In this document: positions 22,311 to 29,549 of the stretch, piece after piece
How the letters are laid out: each line of letters begins with the position of its first letter
Numbering within the stretch: position 1 is the first letter of the stretch
DNA from: an uncultured Nitrosomonas sp.
GTDB lineage: Bacteria; Pseudomonadota; Gammaproteobacteria; Burkholderiales; Nitrosomonadaceae
DNA: 64,000 nt
NCBI GenBank assembly: GCA_902826115.1
Contig: CADEDO010000001.1
Location: forward strand, 94,076 to 158,075
Reading direction: 5' to 3'
The notes under the pieces: model-generated
Seen by the model: the letters and a program-made list of their open reading frames with translations, nothing else
The model's database searches: none
What the model was told of the DNA's origin: nothing
Program-made: the position numbers and the translations under genes

Positions 22311-22540
22311 GAACCATTTAGATTGTAAATGCTTTAGTGTTGTAATGAAGTCAAACGATGCTAACCCAAGTCTTAACTGCAATCTAAAATTCATTAATAT
22401 TTGATGCATTCTAGCAACAAGAACATATAAAATACGTTCTGATTTAATTTAGGTTTTGAACAAGTGTTTAATAATGTGGAATTTTTAGGCCAAGATTCTG
22501 CATATGATTTTGTGTGGTCTGACTTTAATTGGAGTTCTTT

Positions 22541-24598
22541 ATGGCTAATGGTTTAATTATCGCGATTGGTAGTGCGATTATAGCCCTGATATTCAGTGGC
22601 ATATGGATTAGGGGTATCTATATTCAATCGACTGGTAACCAGCGCATGCAAGAAATTGCTACCGCTATACAAGAGGGTGCATCTGCATACCTGAAACGCC
22701 AGTACATGACGATCGGCGTCGTGGGTCTCGTTTTATTTTTTGCTCTGTGGATAGCACTTAGCTGGGATACAGCCGTTGGCTTTGCTTTAGGGGCTTTCCT
22801 CTCTGGAGCCGCCGGTTTTCTAGGTATGAATGTGTCAGTACAGTCAAATGTACGCACTGCTCAGGCCGCCACTGTCGGATTGAATGAAGCGCTAGCCATT
22901 GCTTTCCGTGGTGGTGCAGTAACGGGCATGCTGGTTGTGGGTTTAGGCTTACTGGGTGTTGCCGGATATTGCGCCATGTTGTTTGATGGTGCCGATCCTA
23001 ATCAATCGGTCAGCGATGTTATCAAACCTTTAATCGGCTTCGCATTTGGCGGATCGTTGATTTCTATTTTTGCTCGTTTAGGTGGCGGTATTTTCACTAA
23101 AGGTGCGGACGTAGGGGCTGATCTGGTTGGAAAAGTAGAAGCCGGAATTCCAGAAGATGATCCACGTAATCCTGCAGTTATTGCTGATAATGTGGGTGAT
23201 AATGTGGGTGACTGTGCAGGTATGGCTGCCGATCTGTTTGAAACCTACGCGGTAACGATCATTGCAACCATGATTCTGGGCGCGCTACTGTTTTCAACTA
23301 ATGCTCTTGACGCGGTGATTTATCCATTAATGTTGGGTGCTGTTTCCATCATCGCATCGATTATTGGCTGTTACTATGTCAAGATGCGCGAAGGTGGCAA
23401 GATCATGAACGCACTGTATCGTGGATTGGCTGTAGCTGGCGGTATCGCTTTATTTGCTTATCTTCCTGTCACTGTATGGTTTATGGGCGACATGTCGCTG
23501 ACCATTGATGGTACAGAAGTGGCTGGTGGTATGCTGGTTATGCGTATATTCCTGGCGGCAACGATTGGTCTGGTACTCACAGGATTGATGGTTGTCATTA
23601 CTGAGTACTACACATCAACAGATTTTCCTCCTGTCCAACATGTTGCGGAAGCTTCAACTACAGGGCATGCAACCAATATTATTGCTGGTTTGGGTGTTTC
23701 AATGCGTGCAACGGCAGCACCTGTGCTGGCTGTTTGTATCAGTATTTTAATAGCCTATTCATTAGCTGGCTTATACGGCATCGCTATTGCAGCAACTGCG
23801 ATGTTATCCATGACAGGTATTATCGTTGCACTGGATGCTTATGGTCCAATTACTGATAATGCTGGCGGAATTGCTGAAATGTCTGAAATGCCTGATTCAG
23901 TGCGCGCGATTACCGACCCTTTGGATGCTGTTGGTAACACCACAAAAGCTGTAACCAAAGGCTATGCAATCGGTTCTGCTGGCTTGGCTGCTTTGGTATT
24001 GTTTGCCGACTACACACATGCGCTTGAACATGCCGGACATTCAATCACTTTTGACTTATCCAATCACATGGTCATTATCGGCCTGTTTATTGGCGGTATG
24101 ATTCCCTATTTATTTGGCGCCATGTCGATGGAAGCGGTTGGGCGTGCTGCCGGATCTGTGGTGATTGAGGTTCGTCGCCAGTTCAAGGAAATTCCTGGCA
24201 TTATGGAAGGTACAGCCAAACCTGACTATTCACGTGCAGTGGATATGCTGACCCAAGCAGCTATTAAAGAAATGATGGTTCCTTCGTTATTGCCTGTATT
24301 GATCCCTTTGTTAGTGGGCGTGATTTTAGGCCCGCAAGCTTTAGGTGGCGTATTGATGGGTTCTATCGTTACCGGTCTGTTTGTTGCAATCTCCATGACC
24401 ACCGGTGGTGGCGCTTGGGATAATGCAAAGAAATATATCGAAGATGGACACTTTGGTGGCAAAGGCAGCGATGCTCATAAAGCATCGGTTACGGGTGATA
24501 CCGTTGGCGATCCTTACAAAGACACCGCTGGTCCAGCGATCAATCCATTAATCAAGATTATTAACATTGTGGCATTATTGATTATTCCACTCTTGTAA
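22541..24598 (+). CDS. hppA: Membrane-bound proton-translocating pyrophosphatase, K+-independent type
   Basis: Couples PPi hydrolysis to proton pumping across the cytoplasmic membrane. The 685-residue protein has about 16 membrane segments. The active-site motif [11 protein letters not shown] (about 189-199), [13 protein letters not shown] (about 219-231) and the C-terminal [14 protein letters not shown] are intact. The segment G-N-T-T-K-A has Lys at the position that separates K+-independent from K+-dependent enzymes (Ala), predicting K+ independence. ATG 22541 is preceded by GGAG at 22531-22534. It lies 230 bases after the PPi-PFK gene and ends at a strong terminator. Confidence 0.96.
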   Translation: MANGLIIAIGSAIIALIFSGIWIRGIYIQSTGNQRMQEIATAIQEGASAYLKRQYMTIGVVGLVLFFALWIALSWDTAVGFALGAFLSGAAGFLGMNVSVQSNVRTAQAATVGLNEALAIAFRGGAVTGMLVVGLGLLGVAGYCAMLFDGADPNQSVSDVIKPLIGFAFGGSLISIFARLGGGIFTKGADVGADLVGKVEAGIPEDDPRNPAVIADNVGDNVGDCAGMAADLFETYAVTIIATMILGALLFSTNALDAVIYPLMLGAVSIIASIIGCYYVKMREGGKIMNALYRGLAVAGGIALFAYLPVTVWFMGDMSLTIDGTEVAGGMLVMRIFLAATIGLVLTGLMVVITEYYTSTDFPPVQHVAEASTTGHATNIIAGLGVSMRATAAPVLAVCISILIAYSLAGLYGIAIAATAMLSMTGIIVALDAYGPITDNAGGIAEMSEMPDSVRAITDPLDAVGNTTKAVTKGYAIGSAGLAALVLFADYTHALEHAGHSITFDLSNHMVIIGLFIGGMIPYLFGAMSMEAVGRAAGSVVIEVRRQFKEIPGIMEGTAKPDYSRAVDMLTQAAIKEMMVPSLLPVLIPLLVGVILGPQALGGVLMGSIVTGLFVAISMTTGGGAWDNAKKYIEDGHFGGKGSDAHKASVTGDTVGDPYKDTAGPAINPLIKIINIVALLIIPLL

Positions 24599-24620
24599 TA
24601 AATCTCACTTAAGGATTTGA

Positions 24621-24653
24621 AAAAGCACATCAGAAAACTGATGTGCTTTTTTA
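24621..24653. terminator. Bidirectional terminator between hppA and the CRP-family gene
   Basis: AAAAGCACATCAG (24621-24633) pairs perfectly with CTGATGTGCTTTT (24638-24650) around a four-base loop, followed by more T. The 5' arm begins with an A-run, so it can also stop - strand transcription from the convergent CRP-family gene ending at 24706. Confidence 0.92.
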
Positions 24654-24705
24654 TTATTTCTTGCAAACATCAGAAGTTTGATGCTACGTAAGAATAGAAT
24701 TTAAA

Positions 24706-25434
24706 CTAAAAATTGCCACGAACATTCTCAACCATTTCGGTTAGCTTTGCCATATCGAGAATATGTATCTCATGATCTTGTTGCAGAATTACCTGCTCTC
24801 TCTCCAGATCAGCCAATTCTCGCGATACCGTTTCACGCACCGTACCAATAAGACTGGCTAAATCCGCCTGAATCGGAGCGGGTGAAATAACAACTCTATT
24901 AGCTTCCATCGGATGTTTTTTTGCAAGACGCAGTAACTCAGCATATATTCGATTGCGCACATTCAAGGTACTGGATTCAAAAACACGCTCCGTCAGTCGA
25001 CGAATTTGATCCGTTAATCGCTGCAAAATAGCAAGTGCAATCTGTCGATTATTAAAAATAAGCTCCTGAAAAGCCAGTGATGAAATAGATGCCACCAATG
25101 AGCTGGTTTCAGCAACAACCGTTGCCGAGCGAGATTGACCATCAATAGCAGTCAATTCACCAAATATCTCCCCAGCGGGCAAATAACACAGGATGACTTC
25201 CTTGCCGGACATCGAATAAAAAGTTACACGCATCTCACCTTGTGTAATAAAAAAGACGCTGTTTGAGTCAGCATGATACCTAACAATCTCTTCACCTTCC
25301 TCATAGCGATGCCAGTGACAGAATTGCGCAATCGCCTCCAGATCTGCCAAAGATAAGCTTTTAAATTCCTTGATGTTCGAAAGCATAGCAATAGTGCGAT
25401 CAAATGGGATAGTTGTTGTGCCCATTAATGACAT
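24706..25434 (-). CDS. CRP/FNR-family transcriptional regulator, CRP-like
   Basis: A 242-residue regulator with an N-terminal cyclic-nucleotide-binding beta-roll (about 20-130), a dimer helix and a C-terminal winged helix. The roll has G-E-I-F-G-E-L and S-R-S-A-T-V, matching the phosphate-binding G-E-L and R-S of E. coli CRP. At the dimer-helix position T127-S128 it reads L-T-E, keeping Thr but not Ser. The recognition helix reads V-R-E-T-V-S-R-E, like CRP's S-R-E-T-V-G-R, so a TGTGA-type half-site is expected. There is no FNR-type N-terminal Cys cluster. It ends a four-gene - strand run with a cyclase and a FecR-TPR-barrel gene. Which cyclic nucleotide it binds is not shown. Confidence 0.88.
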   Translation of the reverse strand: MSLMGTTTIPFDRTIAMLSNIKEFKSLSLADLEAIAQFCHWHRYEEGEEIVRYHADSNSVFFITQGEMRVTFYSMSGKEVILCYLPAGEIFGELTAIDGQSRSATVVAETSSLVASISSLAFQELIFNNRQIALAILQRLTDQIRRLTERVFESSTLNVRNRIYAELLRLAKKHPMEANRVVISPAPIQADLASLIGTVRETVSRELADLEREQVILQQDHEIHILDMAKLTEMVENVRGNF

Positions 25435-25489
25435 TGTCCATTTTGTATTCTTGTTAAACTTTTCCTCATCTGTTCAGATACTCATTTCA

Positions 25490-25921
25490 CTACTCACACC
25501 AACATACGTTGGAATAATATCTTCCATTGTACATGCCAGTAAAGCAATATTCCTTCTGCCTAGTTGCGCAATGCATATGTCCCGCGTATGCATCATTACT
25601 GTCACTAGCGAGTTGTAATAGCTCTTCCATTGAATACTGTTCCGAATGTGTAATAATCTTACTAGAAGTAAGTAATTGAACACTACCGTCTTTTTTAGCA
25701 ATGAGAATAGCTGATACGTCATTCAATTTTATAGTTGTTTCAACTTCTTTAGTTAGTAGATCATGAGGAAATTCTTGTATGCTACTATCAACAAATGTTG
25801 TGATAGGAACCTTAACTAACAATAACTTGGTGATTAAGATCAAAGCAAAGACTGCTAGTATCATCGAAATAATAATGCCGCCAATTCCAAAATTTCTTTT
25901 TGTAAAGATTGATTCAAACAT
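25490..25921 (-). CDS. Small membrane-anchored protein with a Cys-rich tail, unknown function
   Basis: A 143-residue protein I do not recognise. A single hydrophobic segment (about 13-37) would anchor it with a roughly 105-residue soluble domain, probably periplasmic. The tail carries H-M-H-C, E-Y-C and V-C-W-C, four cysteines in the last 30 residues, which could form disulfides or bind a metal. It starts 11 bases after the stop of the large FecR-TPR-barrel gene, so they are almost certainly co-transcribed, and it precedes the CRP-family gene by 55 bases. It may be an accessory of the large protein (inference). Confidence 0.7.
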   Translation of the reverse strand: MFESIFTKRNFGIGGIIISMILAVFALILITKLLLVKVPITTFVDSSIQEFPHDLLTKEVETTIKLNDVSAILIAKKDGSVQLLTSSKIITHSEQYSMEELLQLASDSNDAYAGHMHCATRQKEYCFTGMYNGRYYSNVCWCE

Positions 25922-25932
25922 GCCTATCTCCT

Positions 25933-28900
25933 TTAAAAATTAAAAGTAAGCCGAGCAAATACTGTGCGATCAGGGAAATAACGAACCCGAATAGGTTCAG
26001 ATGAATAAAAATGGGGTTGCCTATAATCGAAATCTTGATCGAAAAGATTTCGAGCTTCGATACTGATCAACCCTCTTCTACTGGGCAATCGATATCCACC
26101 AGTTATGTCAACTAAAAAGAAACTACTAAGACCTTCATATTTTAATCCGGAAATCAGATCATTTTCTGGATTAAAAGAATCTGATCTTTTCACGTTCTGT
26201 CTAACAATAGTACCAACTAAACTAGCAAATAATCCATTAGGACTAAAGTAATTTAGGCTAAGTGGAATTGAGAGTGTTTCTGTGCGGTAAGGCTCAAACC
26301 CAATTTCTTCATTTTTCTTACGGTTAAATTTTTCATACTGGACTTCCGCCCTTACTGCCCAGTTTGGATCAAGCAACCAATATAAGTACATTCGATAAAG
26401 CTGTTCGTCGGACTTATCTAGAAACGTAGAATTAAAAGCTGGCACTTTCAAATCCCGTTCTGATGCTTCAATACCATGATATATATTTTTTGTAATCTTG
26501 GTATCTAAACCAACTCCCTTACGTTGAGACCTGCTTCCTGTTGGATCATCAAAAATCTGAATGAAGCCGGCGACTTGCGTTGGTTCGATTGTTTGTCTCG
26601 CAGTCGATTCAGCTGTTGCAGTTTCAAACCAGGCCAGACGCAACCGTGCATTACTAGTGATATCCCATTGCAAGCCCAGTTTTGGATAGATCTCATTGAA
26701 ATCCAAATTCTTATTTAGCAAATTATCACTAGCGCTATGCGAATTATAGCTAAAGCCAAGTGTTGGGGTTATATTTCCAGGAAAATTCCAGTTTGAATAA
26801 AAATAAACCTTATCATGCTGTTGGGCTGATTCTGAGGTACCACAAGTAAAAGGAAATGGACATCTCCCTGATTTGAATTGCAGGCTACTCGCTGTATCAC
26901 CTCTATAAACGCCTCCTCCGATAACAAAATTAAAAAAATTCTCTCGAAATAAATATTGTGCCTCTACTTGATAATTTTTGTTTCGATCTGAATTAACCCG
27001 AGATCCAGCAGGAGCCAATGAAATATCCCGATCCACATATATCGTCGATACAATAAATTCTTGCCGTGGCGACAATGCATATCGTGCACCTATACGCGCT
27101 GTATCCTGCTCTAATTCTTGTCTACTGGTATTTCGATTTTCGCTTATACCACGATAGTCTTGCGACAGATCGCCATTTTCTCCATCCCGTCGGCGCAATT
27201 CGGCTTGAACATTTAATTTAGGTGTTAGCGCATACTGTACAAATGCAGTATAGACATTTTGCTTTTGATCATTATTTTGACGAAAACCATCTGATTGGAA
27301 ATGATATTGTCCCAAACTAACTGAAGCACGATCATACATCGCTGATAGCACCGCCTCATTTCCAAAGGTACTATTACCACCAGCAATACCCGAAGCTACC
27401 AATTGAGGTTTGTTGCGTTCCATTAGCGGCGTAAATTCGTTAAAACCTGCTGCTGATGGGCCTGTGCCAGTAATAATATTGAGATCAGCAACGGTTAAAT
27501 GAGGTTGTACCGGATTTACATTGATGGGTTGCAAAAGCTGAGCTTGTAGTAATTCGCTGACTCGAGCATCTTCATGGCGCGGAATATTGATATATGCATC
27601 GGACTGAAATCTGTGTGCCGAGTGATTGCCGGGATCGAGACTTAGTGATTTTGCTGTCTCTATCAAAGCACGTTTTTCAAAACCCAGATTATCAAAAATC
27701 CTTGCCAGACTGGAACCACGCGCAGCTTCATCTCGATCGAGTAACAAGTTGGAACGATACACCGCGCGATTATTGTTCAGTTCAATTGATTTTTGTATAT
27801 CCTGCAAAGCTTCTATTGGGCGGTTCTGGGTTTGTTTTTGAATGGCATCATAAAACCAGGGTGTGGGATCTTTGGGGTCACGCTCTTTGGCAAGTTCGAA
27901 TTGAGTGCTGGAAAGTGAATATCGCTTTTCCTCAAAATAAGCTTTGCCCAGATAGCTTCGGATCAGCGAGTTACCTGGATCCAAGCTGGCGGCAATTTCC
28001 AATTCTATGCGGCCGTCTTCAAGATTGCCTTCGCGAATCAGGGCAAGCCCCAAACCAAGTCGCGGCATTGGATCGGCTTGATCCAGTGCAATCGCATGAT
28101 AAAAATTATCTTTTGCAGTCTGGATATCAATTTGTAATAAGTGCGCAAAGCCTAATAAAGTTTGAGTCTTACTTAAGCCTGGATCCAAATTTACTGCATA
28201 CAGTGCCGCATCCAGCGCATGATCGAGATCGCCCAGCGACATCTGCAATTCCGCTAGCCTTGCCCACGCCAGCACATTCTTCGCATCCAGCGCGATCACT
28301 TTTTTTACGCTATCTAGTGCTGCTTCAATCTCAAAATGAGCTTGCTGGGTATACGACAGAGCCAGATACGCAGCAGCGGAATCTGGATTTTGTGTAACTG
28401 CTTTGTTCGCAAAAACCAGCGCCTGGTCCTTATCATTTTGCACTACAGCAATGATGGCAAGCAGTGCATATGCATCGCTGTTATCGGGTTCAAGTTCCAA
28501 CACTTGCTTAATCTTGCTTTTGGATTCGTCAACCTGACCAACTGTTAGCGAATGACCTGCCTGTTGGATCAAAACACTTAGTTCCGCCTCTTTCTGATTT
28601 GTATCACGTAGCCAATAATCTGAGATGGCAGGATAATACAGCGCCCATTGCGCCGCGTCGGTCGGACGTATGATAATTTCTTTACGCGGTGCTTGGTCCT
28701 TGACGGTTACGGCAGCTTCATGATCATTAAGGACAATGTTACCAAGATCATTACTCGCCGATACTCTGCCTTCATAAACCACGACTTTTGCAGTGTCGCC
28801 ATTCAGACCGACAAAAAATTCTGTCCCTTCTACGCTTGCATTGACAAAGGGTGTTCTTACTTTAAAGGGCCTGGGAGTACGTGTGATGATGTGAATCGCA

Positions 28901-29277
28901 CCTTCGAATAAATCCAGTAGAGAAGTACTTTTTTCTTCTTGCAGTTCAGGAAATGTAACGCTTGTCTTTTGATCAAGACGCAGCATACTTTCGTTGTTTA
29001 ATCGCAAGGCTGCTCGACTTTGTGAGCGAGCACGAATCATATCGCCTGCGCAAAGTGTTGTGTTCAGACTCACTGACTGCCAGATGGTTTGTTGGGCTCG
29101 ACGCAATTCGATGATGCCTTGTATTGATACAATTCTTGCGACTTCCAATTTACAAGTCGTTGCTGCATACGAAATTTCTATATGCGCTACCCAACAAATC
29201 ACTGTGGTTACAGTGAATATTGCTATCGAAAGCTTTCTTTGAAAAAAATAAATCGTATCTGCACAGCATATCTTCAT
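25933..29277 (-). CDS. FecR-TPR-outer-membrane beta-barrel fusion protein
   Basis: A 1114-residue exported protein of mixed architecture. A signal segment (about 13-39, ending S-Y-A-A) precedes a FecR-type domain (about 45-195) with L-R-L-D-Q-K-T and R-T-P-F-V-N-A-S-V-E-G-T-E-F-F-V. About 220-560 are tetratricopeptide repeats with recurring A-x-x-x-L-x-L-D-P units. From about 590 to the end are alternating beta-strands of an outer-membrane barrel ending in L-T-F-N-F, an aromatic C-terminus of the kind recognised by BAM. A TonB-receptor-like segment I-E-A-R-N-L-F-D-Q-D-F lies near the end, but no plug domain is evident. Possible roles are a secretion or attachment port or a surface sensor; function unknown. 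Its upstream region carries CRP- and FNR-type palindromes. Confidence 0.8.
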   Translation of the reverse strand: MKICCADTIYFFQRKLSIAIFTVTTVICWVAHIEISYAATTCKLEVARIVSIQGIIELRRAQQTIWQSVSLNTTLCAGDMIRARSQSRAALRLNNESMLRLDQKTSVTFPELQEEKSTSLLDLFEGAIHIITRTPRPFKVRTPFVNASVEGTEFFVGLNGDTAKVVVYEGRVSASNDLGNIVLNDHEAAVTVKDQAPRKEIIIRPTDAAQWALYYPAISDYWLRDTNQKEAELSVLIQQAGHSLTVGQVDESKSKIKQVLELEPDNSDAYALLAIIAVVQNDKDQALVFANKAVTQNPDSAAAYLALSYTQQAHFEIEAALDSVKKVIALDAKNVLAWARLAELQMSLGDLDHALDAALYAVNLDPGLSKTQTLLGFAHLLQIDIQTAKDNFYHAIALDQADPMPRLGLGLALIREGNLEDGRIELEIAASLDPGNSLIRSYLGKAYFEEKRYSLSSTQFELAKERDPKDPTPWFYDAIQKQTQNRPIEALQDIQKSIELNNNRAVYRSNLLLDRDEAARGSSLARIFDNLGFEKRALIETAKSLSLDPGNHSAHRFQSDAYINIPRHEDARVSELLQAQLLQPINVNPVQPHLTVADLNIITGTGPSAAGFNEFTPLMERNKPQLVASGIAGGNSTFGNEAVLSAMYDRASVSLGQYHFQSDGFRQNNDQKQNVYTAFVQYALTPKLNVQAELRRRDGENGDLSQDYRGISENRNTSRQELEQDTARIGARYALSPRQEFIVSTIYVDRDISLAPAGSRVNSDRNKNYQVEAQYLFRENFFNFVIGGGVYRGDTASSLQFKSGRCPFPFTCGTSESAQQHDKVYFYSNWNFPGNITPTLGFSYNSHSASDNLLNKNLDFNEIYPKLGLQWDITSNARLRLAWFETATAESTARQTIEPTQVAGFIQIFDDPTGSRSQRKGVGLDTKITKNIYHGIEASERDLKVPAFNSTFLDKSDEQLYRMYLYWLLDPNWAVRAEVQYEKFNRKKNEEIGFEPYRTETLSIPLSLNYFSPNGLFASLVGTIVRQNVKRSDSFNPENDLISGLKYEGLSSFFLVDITGGYRLPSRRGLISIEARNLFDQDFDYRQPHFYSSEPIRVRYFPDRTVFARLTFNF

Positions 29278-29381
29278 TATTAATCTTTCTTTGCTTTCAC
29301 CAGCTCAAGTAGCAAGCACTGATTTACTATTAATATGCCAAAAAGGATCAAATATTAAATAACTTGAATCGCAAGCTAATA

Positions 29382-29387
29382 ATTATA
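29382..29387 (-). promoter_or_regulatory. Possible -10 element of the FecR-TPR-barrel gene
   Basis: TATAAT is read on the - strand (ATTATA on +), about 105 bases before the start codon at 29277. The base run 17 positions upstream (TATCTA on -) does not resemble TTGACA. A strong -10 without a -35 suits an activator-dependent promoter, in keeping with the two palindromes just upstream. Confidence 0.45.
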
Positions 29388-29420
29388 CGAAATAGATGAC
29401 CCTGTAGATAGCTAGAGAAT

Positions 29421-29434
29421 TTGATATTTATCAA
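29421..29434. promoter_or_regulatory. Perfect FNR-type palindrome (TTGAT-N4-ATCAA)
   Basis: The sequence TTGATATTTATCAA is an exact match to the FNR/ANR consensus TTGAT-N4-ATCAA. Its centre is about 40 bases upstream of the proposed -10 and 53 bases (about five helical turns) from the centre of the CRP-type site. The only gene it can serve locally is the - strand FecR-TPR-barrel gene, since the other neighbour ends here. A chance AT-rich match cannot be fully excluded. Confidence 0.6.
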
Positions 29435-29472
29435 ATAAATTAAAAGATTAGTTTATAAACCATCTTTTTGTA

Positions 29473-29488
29473 TGTGAGAAAAATCACA
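29473..29488. promoter_or_regulatory. Perfect CRP-type palindrome (TGTGA-N6-TCACA)
   Basis: TGTGA, six bases (GAAAAA), TCACA is an exact match to the CRP core consensus. The arms extend to seven bases on each side (TATGTGA and TCACATA, 29471-29490). It lies about 195 bases before the FecR-TPR-barrel start codon and about 4 kb from a CRP-family gene whose recognition helix has the R-E-x-x-x-R pattern that reads TGTGA. Confidence 0.75.
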
Positions 29489-29549
29489 TATACCTTCCTA
29501 AATTCTGTATCTCCTTATTTAAAAAGAGATTTTGTGATAGATATCCTAA

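Noticed and set aside
27594..28397. Open frame of 267 codons on + inside the FecR-TPR-barrel gene
   Set aside because: It is antisense to a well-supported gene, and its translation has no recognisable domain and a composition unlike a real protein.
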